Assembly: GCA_963920635.1 (NCBI GenBank)
Contig: OY987298.1
Span: 61,671,949-61,735,948, forward strand
Length of the DNA stretch: 64,000 bases
DNA from: Pseudeuparius sepicola
Lineage: Eukaryota > Arthropoda > Insecta > Coleoptera > Anthribidae
Direction: 5' to 3'
Part shown: piece by piece, positions 10,742-23,112 of the stretch
Layout: every line of letters begins with the position of its first letter
How positions within the stretch are numbered: the first letter of the stretch is position 1
Position numbers and translations under genes: made by a program
The notes under the pieces: generated by a model
Seen by the model: only the letters and a program-made list of their open reading frames with translations
Told to the model about the DNA's origin: nothing
The model's database searches: none

Positions 10742-13700
10742 CGCGTGGTGGATATTTTATCTAAACGAAATATCGAATACTTATATCGAATCGAAAAACA
10801 AAAGGTCGGATACCTATGCAAAATAATGTCAAAACCACAAATTAGTTCAGTGACACATTTTTGGTTATTTTGGATTTTAGTCAGGGCAATAATAATATGA
10901 CGAGCATATTCTCATGATATAATAAGGTATGAATCAGAGATTCATCCTGGGTTCTTCATAATATGGAAAAGTAGGTAAACTTTCATTTTATTTGCCACTT
11001 TTTGCGATCTGTCCAAGACCTTTGACTGTGTTTGTCATAACAATCCTGCTGAGGAGTATGTATAAAGCTATTAAAGAAAAGAAACATTTATAAGAGAAAT
11101 AATTTTTTACTTAAAACTACTGTAAATCTTAAACGATTAAAAAAAAACAAGTACCTATAATTGTTGAATTCTAAAAAAGTACCTTCCAACCGAACCTCAA
11201 GCGGGGTAGTTTCACAAATTTTAGAGTTGGGGTTGGTGGCGGACACAGGGGTGACAAACAATCTACGGGTCATGGAGATTTTTTACTTTTTTGTATTTTG
11301 TGAGATATTAGGGGTGGGATGTTTTGAAATAAATACCCTCTGTATTTATAAATCACTTTCCACCATGTAATCCGGCACCATAGGCAGCATTAGCCCATAT
11401 TCCAGTCAACGGTATGCTATAAAATAGTGATAGGTACCTTTGTTCCAACAACAATAGTTCTGAATCAGTTTTCGCGAATCAAAATGCAGAGAAGTAATTC
11501 CAAAACGGTTTTCAACCAACTAAATCGATGAGAACCAGTTCAGAACTCCTATTGGACTCTATTGGAGCAAACCTATATTGCGTATTGCTACGCAGCATCC
11601 AGGAATAAGCGCATAAACTTGCAGATTTACTAATATTTACTCATTAGTTAATTTCCCGATATATCAGTGTCGCCAATCGAATCAGTTAACGAGAACACGG
11701 GACTGATAGATGCGTATATGGATGTGTGTCAAAGCACCGCACCGCAACACGGAGAAAATCATTCTGATCAATTAATTGTAAATGCGGAATCAATATGTTC
11801 AAACCAAATAGGAAATCGAATAAACATCAGAGCAATTGCGCGAATCTACACAAATTGTTACGCTTTTTGACAATAAAACGACAATAAAGCGACAAAAGAA
11901 ACATTTCGGGAAAAAGTTCATATTATCAACATAAGTTTGCAAACTCTCAATAAAATATGATACAGGGAATTCAAAAGTTCGTTTGCTTTGTTGGCGACTT
12001 TTTGCATAAACGACAAACGAAACTCATCATATACTTCTTAAAATACTTAATAAAAGAGTTCATGTAAACATGAATATATAGGTCCTAAAACCGAGTCGCG
12101 GAAATGAACAAAAACGAACTGACCACATGTCACGGAGTTGCCTAGAGTTGCCAAAATGTTGCATAAGAACTAGACAAACTGAGACCTTCTTCTGATCTTT
12201 ACCGACTTCCGCCGGGAAAATGAACTCCCGTAAAACTGTAAAATCACAAGTGCTCAAAATTTTGGCGAAGCATTTTTCGAAAGTACTGTTTTGACTATAA
12301 CGATCACGAGCATACCTAAATAAATTTATCTCTTTATTTTCTGTTAAAATCTCCAAAGCAAAGCGAAGCTATCGGGATTTTACAGCAAACTAAAAAGACC
12401 AATTTGAACGAGTAATCTTGCTTAACGGAAAAATAGGTAGGTCTAGACGGCACGTGTGGTTTTTGCTGAGAATATTGCACAAATACGATTCCTTTATTAA
12501 TTTCTTGGATATTTACATCTCCAAAACGATTCCGAACGAATTTATTGTTTTGAAAAATTGCGACAGTGAGTCTTCGACTTGGTCGTCCCAGTAAAGGAAC
12601 AACATAACGCTTAGATAGATATCCAAATCAGGCATGATTTTTTAAGGCTTGGTTATTTTCTGAAAGCGTGTCATACATTTAAGCACAAGTCTATAATAGT
12701 AGTTATGTTTAAGTTAAATAAATTCATTTATATAGGGTATCCTGAAATTCGCCTACCATAATTTACTAGGGAAATCTGTGACCCAAAAACAAGTTCGTAT
12801 AGCCTCAAAAATGCCTCCTAAAATAAGGGGGCAATAGCTCCCGAAATGGACAGTTTCGCAAACGGCCTTTTCTAGATATTTCCAGAGCGAACAAAAATAA
12901 AATTCTATAATTTGGTATGTGGTATACCTGTGAGATTTTCTGTGGTTTGATATTCTTCATCATAGAGGTCCCCAAATGGGATCGGGGTTATTGTACGAAT
13001 AAAAGGCACTCTTGTTGGACTTCGATAGCATGCACCGTTTTCGAACAAAATCGTTTTCAAATAAATTACCAGTATATAATCTTCGACACAACAACATGGA
13101 AAACTTCATACAAGCATGGCCCCAAAAGTGCCTCTTAAAGGGGCTATAGCAACGTAAATTTCAGCTGTATAGTTTAAACGAGTGCACACCGACTAATTTT
13201 GGCAACCCTGTGTGTGCATTGAGCAGATTCGCGGTTGCCAAGTGACGAAGTGATAAATTCCCTCGGGATGTATCGCTTTGCGACAATTCCCAAGAGCATT
13301 TATCTAAGGCCTATGATTGGTGGTTTCTTCGAAAAGAGTAGTTGCCTTATTGGATAAAAGTAGTATAAGTAAAATAATCGCCGAAAATTTAAACAAACTC
13401 AATTTGTCTTGAAGACACCGTCAGGGCATAAGTAGGTATACCGCATTTTTGAAATGTAGACTGAAGATTCAACTGTGTATATAAGATGGAACCAATGAAA
13501 TAGAAGTGAATGTGATCCAAATGAAAAATATACGAAAAGTTTATATGTATGTTAATTTGTTCATTGCGATATGGAATGCTTTTGGAGTTCCAACTGAAGA
13601 CGACGTCTGCTTTCAAAACATGTAGGTAGTATAACGTTGATTAATCATTGAGAGTAAGTAATTTTCTAATTGATGAAACAAAAAAGATTACCTACCTTAC

Positions 13701-14888
13701 TTTATAGGACCAGACGAATGGAAAACACATTAATCCAAATTAGGTCTTCTTTTTCATCACACCCACCCTCTCCTTCGACGATCGACGCAATCGCATTTCG
13801 GAAATGGTCCGTATATTCTGGGAAAAAGTCGGCCCGATATCAGTTTGATTCCAGGATTGAAATTAAAAAGGGGAAGACCAGGGGGAATCGGGCGCATTGA
13901 CCGAAAACACCGCGATTTATATTCATCCTGTGACGTGGCTTCCGAACAAAAAATGCTTCGGGTTAGTAATTTAAAAACTGAAAATGGTAGGAAGGGGTTA
14001 AATTTTTGTATCTAAATGTCATTGAATGTAGGAATAGGTATTGAGTACCGCGTTCCTACGACACGAAGGTACCAAAAATTACACCCGCCTACATGGATTT
14101 TACGTAATCGTGGGAGACATTTAAATATGGAACAAAAAACAATTTTATTTTTTCCAGACAAACTATTAAGTTTGAAAAAATAACAAGAGTAAAAAAACGT
14201 TTCTAAATTAATTATTGCACTACAGAATACGAATAAATTAACTTGCAAAAAAGTTATGTAAAAAAAGATGAATGGGTGTTTCGTTTATACTCATAAAGGG
14301 TGCAAAACGTAATAGTTCAGTCAAATGGTACACGAGGGAGGTTCGAAGTGGAAAGTTCTGGTGTAATTGTTTTTAGTACTTTATTTTATGTTTTTTGAGG
14401 TGCTGAATACGAATCTGAAGTTGTCCAACAAACATGTTCGCGGCAAATATGAGAAATCATTAAAAAACCGCTAAAAATAATGTTTTTTTTAGTGATTTTC
14501 AGGCTATAACTTGTAAAGTATTCTATTTATGGAAAAAGTGGTCCTGTAGTAAAATAAAAACGAGAAAATTATCTACAATTAATTTATGTCTCTTAATATT
14601 TTTTTGTACGTCATGTGGTTTCCACGCAATAGGGTGTTGAAATATCAGGGAAATGGGTAGTTTTTGGCAAATTGCAAAAAAAATAAAATAAGTGCAACTT
14701 TCTCTCTTCTTTCGCTGCGTCTATATATTAAAGAGCTTTTTATTTTCTTTTGCAAATGTGTAAATGTGGCTGTAAACTGACAAACGGTTCGAGGTGTTCC
14801 GTAATGATGGGCAAATATTTGAAGAAAGTGTTCTACAGGTGGTTGTAAACAGGCAAACATTCCGAATAGATATTATATAAGACATATA
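10742..14888. other. AT-rich intergenic sequence
   Basis: Several frames of 60-100 codons occur on both strands (for example minus 12356-12060) but none shows a recognisable domain. The segment about 12736-13175 has weakly mirrored edges (TCCTGAAATT and AAATTTCAGCTG) and could be an old MITE. Otherwise nothing is supported. Confidence 0.35.
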
Positions 14889-15385
14889 CAGGGTGTTTCA
14901 TCTTAAGTGCGAACCCTTCCGTAAAATTTGTGTTCTTCGTCCGATTTTAGCCGGGCTTTTTTCTAAAAGTAGACCACAAAAAACTCTTTTTTTTACGTTG
15001 GTGCAAAATTTCAGGTCTTAATCTCAATTTTCAAGGCCTACTACGAATTTTTTTCTAGAAAAAATTGAATAAAATAATTTAGCGATTTTTTATTTAAAAT
15101 CTGACACCACAGCGTTAATCGGGATACCCCAAATCACCCACATTCCAAATTTGAACAAAAAATATACAGGTTGTATTCTACAGAGTGCCAAAGTTGAGCA
15201 AAATAGGAATTTTAAAGGCATCTGGCAAGTCAAGTGTACCATGGAATTCGTTCAAAACAGTCGAATGATCAACAGGACCACTCAAAGTGTTGGTGTTCAA
15301 AGATTCAATTAAAAAATGTACAGAGTATTTTTCTCTGGGAAATCTCAAAATGCTGAATTTTTATGAAACTTTTGTTACCTTTTGT
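14889..15385 (+). repeat. Left inverted end of the 3.6-kb ITm-type element
   Basis: Mirrors 18050-18523. Examples are the ATTTTAGCC-GCT word near the tip and CAAATTTG-ACAAAAAATATACAGG further in. Confidence 0.8.
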
Positions 15386-15730
15386 TTTGCCCTTTGATTA
15401 GAATTAATATATATTTTGAAATATGGCGAATGCAGCGGGGTTAATCTGGAACTGTATGATTTTTCTGTAGGTGACCAATACTTATTTATTGTTGGGTTAT
15501 AATAAAGGTAATGGGAAGTTGGGTAAAATTGTCTGTATTGCTTTATTAATGGTTAACATTTAAATATGGAGGCTGTACCTACGTCTAACAGAAGTATGCC
15601 TTGTCTCCTTTAGTTAATGCAAACTCTCGCCTTGATAAGATGTGCTGAAAATAAATTATTGTTAATATTATTATGTTCTTAGTTTCCCATTTAGTTTTAC
15701 TTATACCTTTGATTTATTAAGAAGGTATCC

Positions 15731-16133
15731 TTACAGTTGGTTGAATAATGACCTGAGAGGTGATTGGTGATTGGGGCAATTATTGTTGCGTAATGGATCA
15801 CTTGGTGATGAATCTTCACATTGTCCTTGTTTTCGTTGGGATTTTAACGTCATTGCCGGCTGATGACGGTTAGAGTGTGATTTGTCGAATTTTCTATAGT
15901 TTTCCCTACAAAATGTCAATATTAAGCATTGGAAAAATACAAAATCGATTGCTTACATTTGTCACGGAATATCAGGACTGTTAGCAATCGAGCGAGATAG
16001 TTATTTATTTTATATTAAATATCTACTTACCTTATTTGTTGGGTAGAACCTCGATGGTGGGGTCTGTGGTCGCCGAATTGGTTTTCTTGGCGGAAAGTGT
16101 GCGAAAGTCGACATTCGCGGATTGTTTTGGTCA
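15731..16133 (-). other. Exon-like pair in the GC-rich block
   Basis: On the minus strand a GTAAGT donor at 16030 and an acceptor TTTTGTAG at 15906 bound a possible 125-bp intron. One frame reads through the junction (about 33 codons before it, from the TGA near 16133, and about 58 codons after it) to a stop near 15731. The downstream part is rich in Ser, Gln, Asn and Lys, with no known domain. This could be a captured host exon pair inside a transposon, or chance. No homology is claimed. Confidence 0.2.
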
Positions 16134-17825
16134 ACGGCCATATTCGGTTTCGACGGTCCTGCCGTGCCTTTCCTGGGCTCCGCCTCCGATGCGCCGTAGC
16201 CTTCCTGCACGCGTTGTGCGCATGACGTTAGCGGAAGTGCTGTGGTATTTGAATGTTGAGGGATGCGAATTTTTGGACATGTAAGCGTATTTTCTCACTT
16301 GTGAGTGCTAAAAAAAATTGGGATTGAATATTCATGGGGTGAACGTGAATCCGAGTTGCTCTGCTTATTGGTTTGAGTTCCTGAAATACAGGTCGGGCTC
16401 TGTTTCCGGAGGAAGGGGGCATCGTGACGTCAGTCCTCTTGCGGCCCACTTCCCGTTCCCGGATTTAATTTTTCACGTTCGGTTCGACTTGAGGTGTGAG
16501 TAGCAATTTTTGGAAGTTGCCGAGATTGCGGCCCTATTTGGTAGGATCTGGTTCCAAAAATTGTACAACAATTGTGTTTTGAGTTTTGCTGGTGAATTTT
16601 TCGTGATTGGTTCACACAATTGACGGCTGCTGCCGGATTTTCTCCACGCTCCACCACGTCGAACGGTGAGTCCGTCCTCCATTTTATTTCTTGGATTCAA
16701 AACCGTCATGGTGAATCTCTTTGTAGAATAAGAAGAGAATCAATCATTTGTGAACTGGATTTCCATGGGATCTGGTGCATAAATTACCACAAAGCCATCC
16801 GATATCTAAGTAAGTGATCTCTCGATCGGTTTGGTATGGTGTTATATAACGACATTTTTCAGGGCTTTTTTTTCTTATTCTACGTATTCTTAGTGTTGCC
16901 TTTTTCTGCTTGACTCTGAGACTGCTACGACTCCTTTTTATCAACATTCGGCGAGTTGGAATCTTCGGCTGGCGTTCTGTCCTTTGGGGAACAATTTGCG
17001 GGCTGCTTGGAGGGTGTTTACAGGTTACGTCATCTGGGTGAGTGGCTGGTCGTTGGTGGCATTGTTCCGAGGAGGCCCAAGTACCGCGAAGTAGAAGTTC
17101 AGTCGCCGGAGCCAACGTGGCTACATAGAGCCAAGTCCAATATTACCTAATAAGAGTTAAAATTACTGAAACCTCATAATCTTGCGTAACAATTTCGCTC
17201 TGAGTTCCTGTTCACGTTTTTTTAAATGTTTTGTTTATTGTGGCACCAAAGTACCTGATTTAATTATTTTCTTAGATTACTTATTGTGATATTTTGAAGG
17301 TACATGTGATACTTAGTAGTAGTTAATTAATTGTTCATATTCCTACCTCTGTAGGTGGTCAAGGTTTTTGTTTGTTTTAAAGCACCGTGCTCACGTGAGA
17401 ACGAGTACCTACCCTATACAAGACTTATGTTTATGTAATACTACCTACTGTGATTATAGCTATGTGATAGACCAGCATTGCCAACAACTTTTATAATTAG
17501 TGTATTTCTTCACCCAATATTTTCACTATTCAATTTAAATTAAACGTTTACTACTTATACAGATTTCTTTGATTGCGAAATCACCAAGCGATATACGTAC
17601 CCACTCCAGGGCCGTTTGCACCTCTAGAGGGCCTCAAACGGCGCACTCTAAAATAAATTTTGTGCGGGTTACGACATACAGAGTGGTCACCTTTGCTCTG
17701 AATTTTTATCAAAATAAAAATAAACTCAATTTGTTTTAAGGCCATTTTAAACCCGTAACAATTTATATGGGTTAAGAATGCTCTGGAATTTTTGAAAAAT
17801 ATTAATAAACACAAGGGTAGTTAAT

Positions 17826-17945
17826 TTATTTTTTAACAAATGCTAACCAACAAATAAAAAAAATATAAATTACCGGACCCTTCTCAACAAAATCACCGTC
17901 TAGGATGATACATTTTCTGTGCGTTTCTTGATGTGGCACACCAGC
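17826..17945 (-). pseudogene. Remnant of a mariner-type transposase C-terminus
   Basis: The minus-strand frame contains HRKCIILDGDFVEK. This resembles the conserved tail of mariner transposases, where a KCI...GDYFE motif closes the protein. The upstream sequence in the same frame has stops. It sits just inside the right inverted end, where a transposase 3' end would be expected, so it is probably what is left of the element's own gene. Confidence 0.45.
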
Positions 17946-18049
17946 CGCCTTGACTCATAGATATGGACTTACTGACTGGCAGACTTCTGCATTTTTTAGA
18001 GTTAGTTCGTTTATAATGTCTGGGGTGGTTTTGATATACTCGATTTTTG

Positions 18050-18523
18050 ACCTGTATAAAGTTTAAAAAATTTCAACATTTTCAGTTGGAACAGAGAAGA
18101 ACCCGTTTTATATTTTTTATTGGATCTTTGCACATCGACACTGTGATTGGTCCTGTTCATCAACCAACTATTTCGAAGTAATTCCATGGCACAATTGACT
18201 CGCCCGATGCTTTTAGAATTCCTATTTTGCTCAACTTTGGTACTCTACTGGTACCCTGTATATTTTTTGTTCAAATTTGGTATATGGGGGTTTTGGTGTA
18301 TTAACGTTGTGGTGTCAGATTTTAAATAAAATAATCGCTAAATGATTTTCTTATTTTTTTACTAGAAAAAAAATCGTAATAGGCCTCGAAAATTGAGATT
18401 AAGATCTGAAATTTTGCACTAACGAAGATTTTTTTGTGGCCTATTTTTAGAAAAAAAACGGCTAAAATCGGATGAAGAATACAAATTTTACGGGGGTGTT
18501 CGCACTTAAGGTGAAACACCCGG
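18050..18523 (-). repeat. Right inverted end of the 3.6-kb ITm-type element
   Basis: Mirror of 14889-15385. It ends ACACCCGG before TA, one substitution away from the usual ACACCCTG. Confidence 0.8.
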
Positions 18524-18525
18524 TA

Positions 18526-19372
18526 TATCATTAGACTGGCAATTTTACGTAGATTTCAAATTTCTAATAACATACACGGTGATCCATTCAAACAAAGGGT
18601 GATTTGTTCACAAATACATTAATTTTAACAGTGGGTAGGGAAAAATACTCTTCCGGAATTAATTTTCTTGTAACCCGCATTTTTACCTTGTAAATATAAA
18701 TTTAAAGCAATATTTTCAGTACATGATTATATTGCAGGTGAATTTTCTGCAAAATGCATACGGAAATTATGGAAAAATTTTCTTTTAACGGTTATATTTG
18801 ATTTTTGGACGCTTTATTAAGTACCTTCTTAACTCGTGGGCCTACATGATTTCGGGGACCTTGACACCACTTATGTTCTGTGGATGTTCCGCTTCTTCTG
18901 CAATAAGAACGTCAACATTAGCCAACATCCCAGGGGTCTAGTTGCCTAACATTACCGTACTTTCAGCTTAGGTCGTTTCCAACAACATCTTTCTATTTTG
19001 TCCTTTCAGTCTATGTAGGTTTCTGCAGTTTCTTTTCCTGACTTTACATATGTTATCGGGTATAACATGATGTGTAAATCGAGTCTTAGTTTTATTACGG
19101 GGCGAGTTATGGGTGCTGGGTTGCTAAGTCCCTAGCTTTCTTGACTTCTTTTTTTCATAGCCCTTGTTTGCAGTCATTAGGAATGATTGTGTAGCCAGAA
19201 GTGCGCAAAAGGAGCCTGGCGATTTCGTGTGGCTGCGGCCTGTGAGTTTTCGGCAAGCGGCGCGTTGATGTGTTTTCAGCCTTCTCCTTGTCACTCTGGA
19301 GAGTGTACTATGGTCTTCCTTTTGTTTCTCGCTCTCCACCTTACTAATCGCATAGTATAGGTACTAAACTTA
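18526..19372. other. Intergenic sequence
   Basis: No gene or repeat boundary recognised. The last bases lead into the target duplication of the hAT element. Confidence 0.4.
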
Positions 19373-19380
19373 TTGGGTAC

Positions 19381-20497
19381 CAGGGGCGCTAGCCCGATCG
19401 GCCGGACCTACTTGGGCCTCTATGGGCCGACGGCCGACCGTAGATAGAGGAGGGGAAGATACCGCATTGCCGTTGTCCATCAGTACCTTTGTATTATGCC
19501 AACATAAGCATCCAAACAATGTAAACAAACATTAAAAACACACCAAAAAAGTAAACATGTTTATTTACTATTGGGTTTTCAGGTTACGTGCCTATATTCA
19601 TTAGTGGCGCATCTGCTGCACAAAACACAATTATTAACCATTTCGGTAAAACAAAAAGTACTTTGCAATGTATAAAACGCTCTCCACACTTCTAAACACC
19701 CCGTCATCGCGCAGGGCTTGGCCCACTCCGTTCACTCCTGGATCCCTGGCTTGGTCACATGACAGTCTCGTAAGTACATTCGCCAATCATATCGGTTTCT
19801 CTCTTGGGAAACATAAATACAAAACCGACAAATCAACAACAAAAACACCGATCGTGTTGGCATCGTATATTTTTGCCGCGCCGTCACTTATATAGGCGTT
19901 ATGGAAACACTACAATATCACGCGACGCACTAGCACTAACTTTGTCTATTTCACAAGTACCATGTGAAAGATCTTTCTCCAAATTAAAAATAATCTTGAA
20001 CCGGCTAAGAAGTTCTCTAACCCAAGACCATTTGGATTTGGAAGCTTTCATCATGTTAATGGCTTGTGAAAAAGATATTTTATAATTTCGTTAGATAATA
20101 AAGATCTAATAAACTATCTAGTCGGCGGCGAGTGCAAAGGCATACGTAATGTATTACGTTTTAATTTTTTTAAATGGTTCGAAACAGATGAATGGTGATT
20201 GGTTATGTTGATATGTGTTTTATTTGTTTTAAAGAATTGTTTTTATTTTATTTTTTATTTTCGTTACATTCTTTTGAAATAAAAACCCTGACATAAACTG
20301 ATTTCGACAATTTGGTCCTCCACAAAATTTAAAAATACCTACCTAATAAAATTAAAAAAATCTTGAAACCATCTGTTTCTGGCGTCTCTTGCACTTTGGC
20401 TACAAGGAACTCTACGGAACCCCCGCTTCCAGTTCCAGTCCATGGGCCGGTCTCATACAAAGCGCCCGGGCCGTTTTTAGGTGCCAGTCCGCCCCTG
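19381..20497 (+). mobile_element. Non-autonomous hAT element with 8-bp target duplication
   Basis: The ends are CAGGGGCGCTAGCC and, inverted, CAGGGGCGGACTGGC. They are flanked by identical 8-bp copies of TTGGGTAC (19373-19380 and 20498-20505), the duplication length expected for hAT. The 1.1-kb body keeps only the 3' part of a transposase gene and a poly-A signal (AATAAA near 20096). Confidence 0.85.
19880..20085 (+). pseudogene. hAT transposase C-terminal (dimerisation) fragment
   Basis: The frame ending at the TAA at 20083-20085 contains VPCERSFSKLKIILNRLRSS, then LTQDHLDLEAFIMLMACEKDIL. The ERSFSKLK...LRSSLTQDHL pattern is the hAT C-terminal dimerisation region also seen in ZMYM1-like host proteins. 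The rest of the transposase (BED finger and catalytic RNase H-like core) is missing upstream, so this is a remnant rather than an active gene. Its position inside matching hAT ends supports it as the element's own gene, internally deleted. Confidence 0.8.
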
Positions 20498-20505
20498 TTG
20501 GGTAC

Positions 20506-22140
20506 CTATTTTAAATACTTTGTAAATATGAGAATGTTTGGGTTTCTTGGGACTTTTGGGATAGTTGTTTCCCCTATTTCACATAACACCCTCTCCGTAT
20601 TGTGGTTTGGATATTTGAAGGTTATGCCGCATTGACACTAGTTTAATGAAACGGGGCAAAGTTTTCGCACGAGACCCGCTCTCTTAGTTTCGCTACCTAC
20701 TTGCCAATAGATGGCGCGGTAGCTTGATTGGAATTCTGCAGGCATTCCCTACAAAGGAGCATTAAAAACTAGGCACATTTTTTGTCTAGCGAAAAAGTTA
20801 GGTAAAGTTGGTAAAAGTTATAACGGCATGCGTTAGCATAAAACCTGTTAATACCGAACATCTTGAACAACTAGTGGCGGAGAAGTGGGTAATTAGTACT
20901 ATTATTTTTAGAACAAAAAATGAAACATTTTTTTAAAATTTTAAGTCTTACATATGAAGCAACTATAATTTTTGTTAATTTTAACGCCCTGTAACTTTTC
21001 TATATATGAAGCCTTAAAAATATGTAGTTTATACAAAAAGTGCGGATATTTTTTAAGATTTAAGATTTATCACCTGTTAAAGTTCTGCTACAAAAAACTG
21101 ATTTACCCTGTATATGCAATAACATTCCTAGCTAATGGTATCCCACTTTTGGTTTAATTATTTAATTTAATTCGTAATAACATCATGTTTATTATAAAAA
21201 TTGGTAGTTTTTTTTTTTCAGCTGATTAAATTGTGGCATAACTCAAATTTAAGTTTAATATCAGTCCTTGCATTCTGATACGGGGTTTTAATGTTTTATT
21301 TGTACTTCTAGATTTCGCTGTTACTTGATTCCGTAACATAATACGACAGCTGCTCGGAACTGCAATGTACTTGTTTGTTAGGTTTAAGTTTGATAGAACT
21401 TTGTGTTTTGACCATTTAAACACAACGACATATGCATATTTTCCAAATCTGCTAGTTTCCTCTTGGTAATCATAAAATAATGTTTCTGTACTTTCTACTG
21501 GTACCTACTAGCAAGCTGGACAATTTCGTTGATTAACTTACAGCTGATTTTCCCCAAAGAAAACTCGTTATTATAAACAAAAATAAAAATGGCGATGAAA
21601 CGTCAAGCTTTTTAGAGTTATGTAAAAAATTATAATTTAAGGGTTGGGAATTTGAGGCTATGCGACTAGTCAAATTCGAAGTTTGGGCTTTTCGGGATTT
21701 TGGCAGTAGTTATAATATAATCTAACATAAATAATTTGTGATAAAAATTTACAATCAACATTTGCAAACTGCGTGGTCGTTCAAAAAAATCAAAGAAAAC
21801 GCCGAGACCAAGGTTTCATTAGAAACTAAAACGCGGCTCGAATTACTTTGGTCGTCAATTCCAAACGAACAACAGTGCCCATTATCTGGACAGTTTATTA
21901 AATGGCACAAATCTGACAAGACCAAAAAATAGTGTAATGCAGAACGATACCGAAAGGGGTTAGTAGAAGACATTTGTTTTAAATTATTATAGACGTTTCT
22001 TCATAATTGTTCATGTGATATTGTGTTTTTTTCATAATCCAACCACATTTTCTGATTCATCGCTTCAATTTTTTTATCATTCATCTGTCTTTCTGCGAAT
22101 AAGAACCTTTTAATTTTTGCCATTTAAATAATAGTTATTT
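20506..22140. other. Intergenic sequence with an orphan ITm end
   Basis: No gene recognised. A right-end-like ACCCTGTATA word occurs at about 21105-21114 without a matching left end nearby. A frame of 64 codons near 21738-21932 has no known motif. Confidence 0.35.
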
Positions 22141-22260
22141 ATGTACCAAGGCACTGAAGTTCAACTTTTTATGACTCATGTGGAATTTAGTTGCCGAGGC
22201 CTCCGGCCGAGGCAAATAAACCACATGAGTCATAAAAAGAACTTCAGTGCCGAGGTACAT
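22141..22260. repeat. 120-bp near-perfect palindrome
   Basis: Two arms of about 60 bp mirror each other: ATGTACC-GGCACTGAAGTTC...ATGACTCATGTGG...GCCGAGGCC and the reverse. Almost no spacer is left, and there are only a few mismatches plus one small gap. It lies inside repeat B; copy 1 of B (4350-4690) has only the left arm. It may be a tiny foldback element or an inverted duplication inside the repeat. Confidence 0.8.
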
Positions 22261-22680
22261 ATTATATATTTTTTTGAAATAAAAAAAAATGTTTTATTAG
22301 GCAAGAAAATAATCATACGGGATCGCTCTACCTAAGTCAAGTATGACAAGACACGACGTCTTCATACATAAAAACCAAACTGTTTCTTGTTGTGCAGCCT
22401 CCATAACAAATCTATTGATAGTCAAACCTACTAAAATATTTATACTGAAAGATTGCGGTGCTATAGATAACAATTTCGCAATGTGTACGAAAAGTTAAAT
22501 GGGCCTTTATTGGCCGGGTTTTGAATATTTGGTCACTTTTGACGGGCGATAGATCCGCGTCTGACGTTTGATGTTTACATCTCGCCAAGGCCTACTTATT
22601 GAAAAAATCGTACAATAATGGGCTACTTCTGTGCCTATTTCTTAGCTTTTAATGACGATTTTGGGACACTTCACTGACGA
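22141..22680 (+). repeat. Interspersed repeat B, copy 2
   Basis: Colinear with 4350-4690 apart from the extra inverted arm and some insertions. It ends about 70 bp before the giant palindromic element, which therefore landed next to an older repeat. Confidence 0.65.
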
Positions 22681-22769
22681 TTTCAAGAAAATTTTATTAT
22701 GCCTGAGTGTATCAATGGGAAATAATTTCACACTATTTATTTTCAAGAGTAGTAATACAAAGAGAGTAC

Positions 22770-23034
22770 GGGACCACTTTGACCTCAGTTGACCCCTTGA
22801 TCCTGAGAGTCCCCTACGGCCCGAGGTCACGGGAGCAAAGTGGCTACGTCATGCCCGAGGTCACGTGACGTCACCGGATGACCCCAGTTGACCCCTAGAT
22901 CCTGATAGGTTAACCTTTGACCTTTGGGCCACGTGTGACCCCCAGTTGACCCCCCCCCCCGCTCCAACGGCGGGTGTCAGCCCCCACTCCAACGACGGGG
23001 CAACCCCCACTCCAACGGTTTGGTGGGGTGAGGT
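22770..23034. promoter_or_regulatory. GC-rich tip with repeated TGACC half-sites and ACTCCAACG repeats (left)
   Basis: This tip contains many copies of TTGACC or TGACCC/T, the reverse of the AGGTCA nuclear-receptor half-site. It also has CACGTGACGTCACC (E-box joined to a CRE-like TGACGTCA) and three CTCCAACG repeats, all upstream of the two-gene unit. The clustering suggests either a promoter/enhancer or replication-protein sites at the element end. Function is inferred only. The mirrored copy lies at 36800-37064. Confidence 0.5.
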
Positions 23035-23035
23035 C

Positions 23036-23093
23036 TATATATTCGTGCGCAAGAGCAGTTTTCCCGTTATATACACTTACAATTTCCCACAGT
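23036..23093 (+). promoter_or_regulatory. TATA-like boxes before the two-gene unit (left)
   Basis: TATATATT at 23036-23043 and TATATAC at 23068-23074 precede the start codon by about 75 and 45 bp. CAGT initiator-like words follow them at 23056 and 23090, though at 21-23 bp rather than the usual 25-30. The actual start site cannot be chosen from sequence. Confidence 0.45.
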
Positions 23094-23112
23094 CTGATTT
23101 GCCGAGTTCAAA

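Larger units (their letters stand above)
14889..18523. mobile_element. Long-TIR ITm-type element with a GC-rich interior
   Basis: The left end CAGGGTGTTTCA-CTTAAGTGCG and the right end, its mirror, are each flanked by TA (14887-14888 and 18524-18525). The inverted ends extend about 470-495 bp (14889-15385 and about 18050-18523), with many substitutions, so the element is old. The 2.7-kb interior has a GC-rich block (about 16030-17130) unlike its surroundings and a mariner-like C-terminal remnant near the right inverted end. No intact transposase is present. Confidence 0.8.

Noticed and set aside
12060..12356. 98-codon minus-strand frame
   Set aside because: No recognisable domain, no flanking signals, and the length is within chance for this composition.
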